A stretch of DNA of 64,000 nt, from assembly GCA_021234155.1 (NCBI GenBank), contig JAJEKV010000005.1, positions 14,177,449 through 14,241,448 on the forward strand, written 5' to 3'. The DNA is from Isoetes taiwanensis. Taxonomy: Eukaryota > Streptophyta > Lycopodiopsida > Isoetales > Isoetaceae. A model generated the notes under the pieces. The model saw nothing but the letters and a program-made list of their open reading frames with translations, searched no databases and was not told the DNA's origin. Made by a program: the position numbers and the translations under genes. Positions 46,191 to 57,345 of the stretch are shown here, one piece after another (position 1 is the first letter of the stretch; each line of letters opens with the position of its first letter).

Positions 46191-47195
46191 TTGGGAGCTA
46201 TCGTGGATTTTTTTTTCCTCGCCAAAAGACCACGGTGATAAGCTTTCGGCGTACACACAAACCAAACATCTATTAGCATTGTATTTCATGGGGTCCAAGT
46301 TGTATAATTGATATTCCCTTTATTTTTCTTAGATTTTTTGCCAAAAAAAACCCCATAGGAACAATGTCGGGTCCCTTTAAAAACCGACTTTGCAAATCGG
46401 TCGCCAATGGCCCTCAATGCCCTCGAAGAGTAAGATAATGCCCTTCAAGATAAACGGGCCCGTGGTCTTTTGGGGCCATTTTGGTGTTGTTTTTGACATA
46501 AAACAACATCAATGGTATAAGTCTATATGATAATGAAACTGTAAACAACAAACACTGCCATGAGCTTGCATTGTGAGGGCTGGTCTCTTATCAAAGAGGT
46601 ATCTTACTGGGAGAAAAAAGTAGGACAACATCCTTCACAAGCAATAGGCAGCATAGTGAATAGGATGAAGCAACCCCTTTCTTCCTCGACTTTAGCAACA
46701 TAACTGTTAAGCCCATGGAGCATGGAGCATAATCTTAGGAGCATGCTCGGGAATAATCCTTGCCCCTTATTCCAGACAGAGTTCAAGCATTAAGAGTTAG
46801 AGGACGGGGAAGAAAATTCAATGGCCATTCAAAAAGCATGCCACTATTCTGGGATGCACATCGGAATCAAGAGTAAGAAAATGGCAATGTAAAATGAAGA
46901 ATTATGATGTAGATATCAATTTTTTTCAAATCTGTATTTAGCTACTGTCTATTATAGCTTGTGGAAATTCTGCAGGTATGCCATTGCCAAAACTGTTCTT
47001 GACTGTAACAAAAAACATGTTTTTTTTTTTTTATTGTGACAAAAAAACAGTGAGCTACTTTTTAGTGTAACAAATTTTTTTTTTTTGCTCATTTGGTATT
47101 TCTTTTGCTCATTTGGTATTTCTTTTGCTCATTTGTTATTTTCTTTTTTATTTTTGCAACTTGTGATCACCATGAGCACTAATAGGAAAAGAAAG
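46190..47195. repeat. 11-kb duplicated unit, copy 1, right part
   Basis: Matches 57,560-59,470: GGTGATAAGCTTTCGGC (46,234 and 57,671), CATTGTATTTCATGGGGTCC, AACTATTCTGGGATGCACAT-type landmarks, and a TTTGCTCATTTGGTATTTC 22-bp triple repeat (47,085-47,140). About 0.8 kb of sequence at 57,930-58,770 of copy 2 is missing or unrecognisable here. Confidence 0.85.
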
Positions 47196-48032
47196 CATAA
47201 CACAAGGCCCCCAAAATTGAACCATTATGATTTTTTCTTAATGGTTTATTGGTGAAAACCGAATTTATAAATCAGTACATGTTAGTGGGTTCAAAAGTTT
47301 ACAAACCATGTCTAGTTATCTAATATGGTTCATCAACATATTTTTCTAAAGTGATAAGACAATATTGTTTTATGACATGGTATTGAAACATGGCAATTTT
47401 AATTGGTCTCTGTAACAACTTAAACTATATAATTTATCAATATAGTTTTCGAAAGTGATAAGACAACATTGTTTTATGGCATGATATTGAAGCATGGCAA
47501 TTTTAATTGGTCTATGTAATAACTTAAACTATATGATATGTATTACTGTTTAGTACGTCGAGTTTATTAAACTGGTATTTGACCATATCTATCTTCTTTA
47601 ATATATTGCCATGGTAATTTTAGATGCATAATTCTCATGATTTTTTAGAGTGATTAATCACGCCAATACACAATGTGGTAAATCTTCTTGTTTAAAATAT
47701 GCTAATATGACTTTTTTAATCCTATTTTTCTCCATGGTTTCCGAAAATGCTAGAAATAACACATAGTTTTCAAGTGTGGTTTTCAGACGTAGAACATTGG
47801 TGTGGGTGTTCAATCAAGTGTGATTTTAAAATGTAGTTTTTACAAATAGAAGATTTGTGTGGTTTTCAATCGGGTGTAATTTTCAAGTGTAGTTTTCACA
47901 AATAGAAAACTTGTGTGGTTTCCAATTGGGTGTGGTTTTCAGGTGTAGTTTTCACAAATAAAAAACTTGTGTGGTTTTTTTAAGTATTATTCACGTGTTA
48001 TTTGATTTGAGAAGGGGGATTGTTTTTAGAGC
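47196..48032. repeat. spacer between duplicated units with two tandem repeats
   Basis: This stretch is unique to the junction of the two units. It contains a 111-bp tandem pair (about 47,350-47,545: GTGATAAGACAAnATTGTTT, CATGGCAATTTTAATTGGTC) and a 50-60-bp repeat in three to four copies (47,775-47,985: GTGTAGTTTTCACAAATA, ACTTGTGTGGTTT). No gene is seen. Confidence 0.75.
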
Positions 48033-48699
48033 ATTGCACTTACTAAATTCTTAAATCTCCTACTCTTCCTCTCTGCCACTCCACTTTGTGAATGCATAGG
48101 GAATGATTAGCTTCCTATATGTATAAAATCATTATTACATAATTTTCCATTCTATGACTTTTAACCCTATCTGGTTCTCAATGAAAATAGGCAGTTTTGA
48201 GAAGAAACAATCCTTGCTGCAACCACTTCTGCTGTAATTGTGTGGATCTGTAGGATGGCTCTCTCTAATTAGCTGCAAACTTGAAGGGTTGGTTGACACA
48301 GTTTGCTTTTTTCCACATATATGTAATGCGCTCCTTTGGCATGGCATGTGATAATCTCAGAAACTCTATAGAAGCAATGTAGCATTCATATAAATATTAA
48401 TTTGCAAAAGAAGGTAATGAATATACCAAAGAGCCCCATGGTCTTCCTTTATGACTGGAAACAGGAGGTACAAGCTCCAAAACCTGCAGTGAATTTGGAA
48501 TTGTCCCGTTTTTCTTCTCAGTACCAAAGAAGATTCGGAAGTAGCCAAGGCATCTGGATCTGTTCAAAGTCGAACTAGAAAGGCACTTCAGGACATTCGA
48601 AATGCAGTGGGCACCAGAATTCAAGAGAAATAAGAGTAAATCATTGACTCACTTACCATGTTTTTAAGCTTACCAATGTAGGCTTATTATACTGCTGAA

Positions 48700-50415
48700 G
48701 GTGACTAGAGATGATCTTGAAGGAAGAAAACCAGATTCATTGGATAGCCACATCACAAGGTTTGTTTCTTTGCATTTGCTTTACAATACTTTTTGTTCTA
48801 TGTTTGACTTAAAAAATTCATGCAAGTTTTCTGGATCTAAGGTAGAGCTGTCGCTGTCTATGGTTAATAGACCCATTACTTGGTATGTTACAATGTGGCT
48901 ACATTTTGAAGGCTGCGGAAGTATTTTTCTAACATATTTATCAGGTGATTCCATCAGGAGGTTTTCTGCTCGGCTAGCAATTAATCAGGCTAGAACAGCA
49001 AAGGTTCAAATGATACATTCTCAAAATTCTTAAGAAGACCGTTCTTCGCTATTAGGGTAAGTACCTCCATTTTCTGGAATTTCGGTCTTACTTAGATTTT
49101 GTACATGCTTTCTCCTTTTCCTAAAAGTAGTATCACTGCTACTCTTTGATTCTAACTTCCAGTTGCTTAACCCATTCCTACAAATGTTTCTGTTTCTCCC
49201 TCACTTCAAGTAGCATCAGCTTCACAAAAAAGATAACACATGCCATCTTTTGTTTTCCAAATGCTTCTAATTCTTGCATCTTATTGCAAGCATCTCCTCT
49301 AAATTTGTTTGAAAATAGGAAGTTGTTAAACTGAGCTCAAATTTAAAGCAAGCGATGGATATGCTTGCAGAATCCATGCCTTTCCATGATTATCTTGAAT
49401 CAAAACAAAAACTAAAACATCATTAGTTGATTTTGTTGGGTTTTGTATTCAGAGTTGCTTCGTCCACAAACCTACTCGACCTGTTCGCGCAAACTCATTT
49501 GATGTACACATTATTACAACTCCATGCTTCCATGGTGTTTTTGTCTTTATTTCTTAAAGAAGGCAGGCAAGTTTGGCTTTCAGGGATCTGAGCTAAAATG
49601 CAACTTCTTTTGCTTGGATCTTGACGATTCTCTTCAGAAGAAGCAAGTTACAATTTTTAATATTCTTGCGTTCTTAGAGATTTTGAGAGTTTGGCAATCT
49701 TATCCTCATTTGTTTTTGTGGAGCAGTTTCCTGGAATTATGGTTCTTTCTCAATTCTCTACTAGCAGCAGCTTCGGGTCGTTGGCCTTCTCTTGCGAACA
49801 GGAGCAACATCACATGCGGAATCATTGCTTACCTTTAGCAGGATTATATGGAGAAGATCGAATCCTGCTTTATCACCAAACAACAACTCACAAAGAGGTA
49901 ATTTTCAACCATAATTTTAGTACTAGAGTCTTTAATTTCTTCTGGAAGATTTCTAGCAAAGATAATGGTAGCATCAACAAGAATCAAACAGTTAATTTTA
50001 AGCGATGAATTTGAAGAATTTAGTTTAAACGCACGCTTCCACTCTGCCATGCCTCTATATGTCAACTTTCTATGAAGGTTATTTGTGTCTAGAGATGTTT
50101 CAAAGGAAGAAAATCAGATCCACCATCTTTGGATCGCCACAACACAAGGTTTTTTTCTTCTTGAGAATACTTTTTGTGCTACTTTTGACTTAAAGTTTGG
50201 TCAAAGGTTTTTAGATCTAAGGTGGAGTCACATTCTTTGCTGTGGTTAATAGGCCCATTATACTATATATTACAATGCCTATTTTGAAGCTTGAGGAAGC
50301 ATTTCTCTTTTACATATTTATCATGTGACTCCATCAGCAGGTTTTCTGCTCAGTTAGCAATCAATCAGGCTGCAACGGCTACCAAAACCAAAGTACGAAT
50401 GATATCTTTCTAGGT
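48700..50415 (+). pseudogene. exon fragments of unknown gene, unit 2 copies
   Basis: Counterparts of the unit 1 exons: TRDDLEGRKPDSLDSHITR (48,703 on), DSIRRFSARLAINQARTAK (about 48,947), VVKLSSNLKQAMDMLAESM (about 49,322), FVEQFPGIMVLSQFS (about 49,710), FVSRDVSKEENQ (about 50,081) and DSISRFSAQLAINQAATAT (about 50,331). All but the FVEQ frame are flanked by plausible splice dinucleotides. The product is unknown, with no recognised domain. The repeated exon pairs suggest an internally duplicated, captured gene segment. Confidence 0.4.
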
Positions 50416-51256
50416 GCATAGGCAACAACTGCGCAACAAATCCAGATCCATTTGTCCACGACTGCCGTTTTAGTTGCATATGAAAAAGGGAAAAGTTGTG
50501 ATTGATTGTGAACAAGCCAGGTGTAAGATCTCTGTTAAACGATTGGGTTAGGATGCATTTGGCCTGCTTTAATGCATTTTAGTTGCATATGATTCGTTGG
50601 GAAAGAATGTGTTGTAGACCAATTGGTTGAAACCTAGGAGTGCCAGTTATATCAGTGCATGCATTGGCATGTTTTGGTGCTTAAAATGATGCAACCTAAT
50701 TTGTATTTGTAACCGTTATTGCATATCATGAATTTGTGCTTTTCGCCTCTCTGAAACAGATAGTTACGTATATAACCAAGTTGTGTATTTTACTTTGGTT
50801 TCTCATATCGTGCAACACAAGACCATCAAATTGATGGCGTCACAGATCTAAAATAATGAAAAAAACTTTTTTTTTGTAAACTTTCTGAAAGCAATTGAAC
50901 TCATCTAAACACGTTAGACAACATTGCCCTTTTATCCCTAATATGCATCAAGAAATTGCATGCTAATATCACAAAGCCCAAGTGTCAAAAGTTATTTATC
51001 TGGATGTAGTAGGCAATGTTATCAACCATGTCACCACCACACTTTTGGGTTTAAAGGTTTAGTGTTTAGGATCTGGAATTTAGGATTTGTGTGGTTAGAT
51101 ATATCGTGACTATGATTTTAGGTCCCATGGTTTTACGGATGGTGAATATTTTTATCCTTTTTATGGATGGAGACATTTCCAAAAGATTTTGTTTAGGGTT
51201 TAGATTTGTTATCTTCCACAATATACCATCTTAGCATCAACTAAGGGCCGCTTTGA

Positions 51257-52930
51257 TTTCATGGAGGTCCCTCGTCCCACAAGTGCTCGGTCTAGCATAC
51301 AGCTCCATGGTCAGGGGCAAGCAGGGATAGGTTCTATAATGCAAAAATTAAAATTCGGCGATATAAAGTCAAAAATACGTATTTTTTAATAAAATACGTA
51401 TTAACGATATTAAACCCCTTTGTAGAAAAAATTTTTCACAGACGTCTGAAGCGATCTGAAAATTTTTTCACGTCAAAACGATGAAAACCGCGTCACGTTT
51501 TTTTTTCTGGCGAAACCTTCAGATCGCTACTGCGAAAATCCATATTTTTTGAATTTCACGTCACTGTGAATTTCTCAGACAATATCCACGTCTACCGGCA
51601 TCACGGAAGGTTTTTTTTGGATTTTTTTTTTTTTTTTTTTTTTTTTTGTCTGCAGTTTTTCAACTTGTTTAGCGTGTAGCGAAAAATTTTCCAGCAGCTT
51701 TCCGCGTTGTTTTTTGCGTCAAAATCTTCCTGCAGCGAATTTTTTTTTGCAGGTATTTTTTTACGTTTTATCGGCAAATATATGCCAGATCATACAATTC
51801 ATCACGTATTCCAGGTATAAAGCGTCGCAAGTATTGAACCTATCCACGGGGCAAGCCTAATTCGGTCGTAATAATGGTGCCATCTTCTCTTTTATTTGGT
51901 CCCCACCTCTTCATATCGGCACAAGCCCGGGCTGGTACATTTACCTTCAAGATCGGGAGGATCTCCAAAGTGCTCTAGACCGCAAGTTCGGTGTTCCGTC
52001 GGCACACGCCATTGACCAAGTAACGACTCATTCATTCCCGAGGGAGGAATGGCGGCCCACATCTATGATCGTGTCTATTGAGAGATGGACACACTTATTA
52101 CGATTAATACATGCCTTGTTCCGGACCCTAAAGGCCGGCGGTATGTGGGCACAAGTGATGCCTCATGCGGACACTAGATACCCAATTACGACTACGGAAG
52201 AAACATTGTGTTGAAGTGGAAGTGCGGACATTGGAAAAAGAACATGTTGAGGTGGGCGTCTGGCATCTCCACAATCCCAAGGGGACCCGAGAGTTCGCAG
52301 CTGCCGAGCTAGTAGATTAGCAGTACCCCATCTTCCTTACTAGGAGCCCCGAACTTTGCGTATTATAGGGGTTGCAGAGGCGAAGATGATGCCCTTTCGA
52401 TATGGATCTTTGCTTTGCATTTTTTCAGCGATGTCATGCATGTGAAGGTTGATGGAGTTGTCTCCGCTACTAGGGTGGGGCGGCAAGACTTGATCGCCCT
52501 CGCCATCTTTTGGTTCGGTTCAAAGACACTCTTAGCCGCTTACATGTTCTTCAAAGATGGAAACCATCTCAGAGAGGCACTAGTTTCGAAGACAGAGGAC
52601 CTCTCCCCTCTTCAATTGTGTAACCGTAAGGAGGAGCTCTGCAAGGTGAGGGCAGCCCGATCCGCAAAAGAAATGGGCGATTAATGTGGGGAGGTGCAAA
52701 GCAATTATTCTAGATCAATGGCCTTCCAATCCTTGGACCCACTATGTCTAGATAATTTTAGAAGCATAAGTTTACCTATCTTATTCTTGGTAGTCTTTTA
52801 ATATTTGGTTATTGTGTTTGGTGATGGGGCCTAGTCCCGTTTTTTAGATGGGTCGCTTGTTCCTTGCATGTGTAATCCCCATAACCCGTTGGGTTCCCGT
52901 GGACGAAAAAAATTTCTTATCTTATCTTAT
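51257..52930 (+). mobile_element. LINE-like insertion private to copy 2 (3' end with TTATC repeats)
   Basis: Copy 1 runs straight through this point (26,835-26,848). The insert ends GTGGACGAAAAAAATTTC followed by TTATCTTATCTTAT, a short-tandem 3' tail of the kind left by non-LTR retrotransposons. Its left part is AT-rich with a long T run (51,620-51,646). An ORF at 52,415-52,684 (89 aa, GRQDLIALAIFWFGSKTLLA) and an upstream protein-like stretch (LVPDPKGRRYVGTSDAS) were not assigned. No RT motif is visible, so it would be 5'-truncated or a SINE/LINE composite. A target-site duplication was not clear. Confidence 0.5.
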
Positions 52931-53436
52931 CCCATGGGACTAAAACCCTGAGATTTTCTTGAGGTCGGCCGGAGGTCTGTTCCCATGGCCGTTTGCTTGA
53001 TTCAAGGTTTAGGACCTGAGTCGCAAAGTATTCTCCACACAATTAGCCTCGGTTTTTACCTTAGTACGGCTTTTTCAGTGTCTGCAAATTCATGGGAAAG
53101 CACCCTAATACTCTAGAGTGTATGGGCTTCATTGTCTACCCCATCCTACTCACTCCATTATTCTATTTTATTCTAACTATTATGTCTGCATATTCCATGT
53201 GCTCATGACCTATTACATGTATTAAACCTCTATATCTACGGACATTATTTTACATCTATGGACATGATTACATTTACAATCCTTTATTCACCTACAAACT
53301 CCACACATATACCTATTCCACGTCCACGACTAATGCCCGGATCTTTACACTTTGATCCATCTATAAACATGGCAAATCTATAACATTTTTGTTCCACTTA
53401 CAAACTCCATTACATCCACCCATACGCCCATAACTA

Positions 53437-53467
53437 TGCCCGGCATCGCCGGGCACACGTTCCTAGT
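53437..53467 (+). mobile_element. Helitron-like 3' terminus (hairpin plus CTAG)
   Basis: Stem TGCCCGGC/GCCGGGCA with a 3-nt loop (53,437-53,455), spacer CACGTTC, CTAG (53,463-53,466), then T. It is the same design and nearly the same sequence as the minus-strand terminus at 16,461-16,491, so the two belong to one family. The element body would lie to the left, inside the duplicated unit, and may include the captured exon-like pieces. The 5' TC end was not located. Confidence 0.75.
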
Positions 53468-54374
53468 AATGTTGGTCTTCATTGGCGAAATCTGGCAATC
53501 GTTGAGCAGCTAACTGGGAAAACTGGACCGGTTAACTTACTCCTACAATGTCATAAAAGAAGAGTTTTTTTTAGCGCTTTCTGATCAATCTGCCCCCCAA
53601 GATCTCATAAAGATCGGCTATGGTGCTCGAATTTGCCTAATTTTTGCTCAGAATTTGTTACAAAATCCCCTGTTTCTCTTTGTAAACCGAGTAATTCTTA
53701 TGATTTTTGCTCAAATTTAGGTTGCAAATCCCATGTTTCTGTCTCTAAATGGAGCTTTTCTTCTTCTTCTTCTCAGCTTGCTCGTAGCCCCGGCCTTCAG
53801 CGAGCTATTGCAAATCATGCTAAAGCAGCCAAATCATGCTAAAGCAGGTTACCTATTGAACAGGTAACCTGGAATTAGATCCCCAACTATTATTCCTTAA
53901 ATTTTTGACGGGCAGCGTGGCAGCACGAAAATACACCACCCAACAGAAAAACGACCCTAATATGATATTGTGTCCATATTATGATGTACTTAGTTGTCTA
54001 CGTAGAGAAAATATGCTTGAAATTGCTTAAAAATCTTCTTCATGCAGCTACCGAATTTAGGCCAAGCATCTCCTTCAATACAAAATTCTTCATGCAGCTA
54101 CTGGATTTCGGAGGAGTCTATGTCATCACAATAAACCACTTGGTCACATCTTTGGAATCACAACATAACATTTCCTATTGTTTCATCATCTCAAGGCTGG
54201 AAAGACAGAAACAAATATCACCAAAAGTGGTTCGTCGCGCAAAACATATAATTATACAATTAATTTGCTATGGTTTTTTCATATGATTGTGGTGTTGTAT
54301 TTCTATGAGGGTATACTAGTAGTATTTATAGAGCGCACTTTGTATTTCTAGTTAGTTTGGCCTCCTAACCTTTG

Positions 54375-54740
54375 GTTTGGACATGCATGCCTATGCCCAT
54401 GTATGCATGGCACCTTCTCTGTCAGTCAATGCATGCATACGCCCCTTCTCACCCGATCAATGTTAGGTTTCAATCCACATGCTTTTGCATGTGAGACCAC
54501 TTTACATCCAGTGAATTTCAAGTTTACATTAACATGCTTTTGCATGCACCTTTGGTTTGGATATGCATGCCTATGCCCATGCATGCATAGCACCTTCTCT
54601 GTCAGTCAATGCATGTATACGCTCCTTCTCACCCGGTCAAACTTACGTTTCCATCCACATGTTGTTGCATGTGAGACCACTTGACATCTAGTGAATCTCA
54701 AGTTTACATTAACATGCTTTTGCATGCAAAGTTCCTTCTA
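54375..54740. repeat. about 180-bp TGCATGCA-rich tandem pair (copy 2)
   Basis: Equivalent of 29,985-30,345, with the same two copies and CACATGCTTTTGCATGTGAG inverted repeats. In the second copy the last has become CACATGTTGTTGCATGTGAG. Confidence 0.85.
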
Positions 54741-56329
54741 GTCAGTCAATCTCAATCTTCTATTTACATGAATTTGTGATTCTTTTATTCTATATTACTC
54801 CTTCTTTATGTCGCTCCCCCTCCCCTTCCCCTCTCTTTGGGATGTTCATGACTGCATTCTTTTTTTGCCACAGGCAGCATACAGAAGATGAAGAAGGCAT
54901 GAATTTGAGTAAATTGCATAGGGCTTTTTCACTTTCTATCATCAATCATGTAGTCAAGACACATGCTCACCTTTTTTTTAGCCACATAGGTCTTTTCACA
55001 TGAGAGCTTTACCCTTTCTCTAGCAAGCACCACGGATTTGCAAAACCATTTGCACAGACCAGTTTGAGAGCATGGACGCCTTTTAAGGAGTTGGAGCGAG
55101 TCAAGGATCTGGTAGGTGGTCAATCTATTGTGCAATGCTGACTTCCCGACAAGCGTTAGACTGAGTTAGCATCTTCTATTAGCCTTAGAGGACCTATAGA
55201 TTCCAAGATCTTAGCCACTAACGAAGGAGCCTAACCATGTATGTTTAGGTAGATAGATTAGATGTTATTTTGTATTTGGTTCTATGGATGAATCTTTCAT
55301 GTTCCCTTTTCTGCAAGGTAATCAACTTCTCTTGATTTTGAGGTTCTTAACATATTTACTTGCTCTTGAATTTGCAGTGACAGGTGCTGAATGGTTTTGT
55401 AATCATGGTTCAATCCCAGATAAATATCGATTGTAGGTGTAGCTATATTGTGTTAGCTCTATAACTATTTTACATTATTATAGTGGGTTCAACTCCTAGT
55501 CTTTGATTATATTCATGTCCTTCGTCCTTTTCATTCCATCACAACTGTTTTAGTGTCACGCAACGCAACACGTGTAAATATATGGCTATTTTGCTGTGGT
55601 TTGCATATATGATTTTGTTGTTATATTTGTGTCACGGTATGTCGATAGTACTTTTAGAGCGTGTGGAGTATTTTTAGTTAGTTTCCACTCAAAATCTATG
55701 GTCTTGACATGTACAAGTGCATGCATTACATGTATACAATGCATGCACACAGTGCATGCATACTATATATACATGCAATGCATGCATATTGAGCACCTCT
55801 TTTACTTAACGCCGTGCAAGGTATATGCGTACTTAACATGCTTCTACTTCACACCGTTCAATCCCATGAGTCTTAATGTTGCCATGTCATTGTTTTGTTG
55901 TGGTGTTATGAGAAAAATGTAAAATGGCTTGTCATGCTATTCTCGTTTTTTTTTTGTTCTCTTACAAACTAGTATTATTTCATGTTCTATGGTCTGTCAA
56001 GCAGTTATTGCAACCTAACCTTGGCCTCACACAAAATAAACGTTAGGCAAAAGACTTGGATCCATATAAACTCTATTATATACAAGAAATTTATCCGCCA
56101 GCCTAAGCTGCCGCGAACATTTCTTTAGCTACGACGTTGTGAAGTTGGATTTGCCTTAAACTTCAAGACTTCTTTAATAAGACACCTATCAATAAGTACA
56201 TAAGTAAATCAATAGGAAAAATACGAGAGTTGGACTTGTATTCTTATATTTTGGAGCCCATAGGATAAAGAGATGCTGCTTTTAGTGCATGATCCTTTTT
56301 ATTTCTTACGTCTATTTATTTCATCCAAC

Positions 56330-56665
56330 AGTTGTCAATGAGTTTTGAGCTTCGATGGGGGATACTCCAGTTCGATAACTTAACCACCCAACATCCGCCG
56401 CGATGATCTGTATCATTATATACCCTCCCCCTTTTTTTTTTTAGTCTTTGCACATGGTGGAAACCAATGGGTTTTGAGCTTCAATGGGGATACCCGAGGT
56501 TGATAGCCTAACCACTAGATCGCCACAACCGATGAATGTTTTTTCCCTTCTCTATTTTTTTTTTTCAATTATCTAGTGGTAGCCAGCGGGTTGTGAAACT
56601 TGAAAGAGGATACCTTGATTCAAAGTCTGACCACTAGGCCAACACCGCGTTGATATAACATTTTG
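56330..56665 (-). mobile_element. three tRNA-derived SINE-like units (copy 2)
   Basis: Equivalent of 31,925-32,270. The middle unit is cleaner here: on the minus strand GATCTAGTGGTTAGGCTATC, then AGCTCAAAACCC 40 nt later. Their presence in both units means that the SINE insertions predate the 11-kb duplication. Confidence 0.5.
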
Positions 56666-56789
56666 TTATTTCTTGGTTCATATATTGGTTTTCCTTTCTA
56701 GTCCAGTCAGCTCCACATTTTCTTTAATTTTATCATTGCAGTAAAGCAGCAAATTCTGGGAAGGGACTCGCAAAGAACACAAAAACCGG

Positions 56790-57345
56790 CCATTCTAAAA
56801 TTCCATCGATCCGAGCGCTCGGATCGAGATTCTAGAGGGGGCGAGCATGCATGTCTCGCATGCATGCATTGCATGCCTTCTCTGGTTGGGAGATCGCTAT
56901 ATTAGGCGGGGTTCTTCATCAACGTCTCATCGGCGCTTCCTCTTCTCTCTCAACAGTACCTTATTCTCTTTTATTTGAAACCATGCAGGGGAGGGGCTTC
57001 TCCCTATTTGGATTGACCAATTTGGCATTTCTTTCATGTTGTAGCATGTCCTTTCTCGGCCTTGCCTCTTCTTTAGCCATAATCCTTTGACCTTCATCCT
57101 CGATCCCGTTTTGATAAGGAAGTTCTCTTCTATTTGGGAGGTTTTTGTCGTTTTCATGCGAGCCCCATTCTATTCCATCGATCCGAGCCCTCGGATCGAG
57201 ATTCTAGAGGGGGCGAGTCTCGTATGCATATATTGCATGCCTTCTCTGGTTGGGAGATCGCTATATTAGGCGGGGTTCTTCATCAACGTCTCATCGGCGC
57301 TTCCTCTTCTCTCTCAGTAATACCTTATTCTCTATTCTTTGAAAC
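56790..57345. repeat. about 375-bp tandem pair with ATCGATCCGAG palindrome (copy 2)
   Basis: Equivalent of 32,395-32,960. The first palindrome here is TCGATCCGAG-CG-CTCGGATCGA (56,807-56,828), making the centre fully palindromic. The second is at about 57,177-57,198. Confidence 0.85.
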
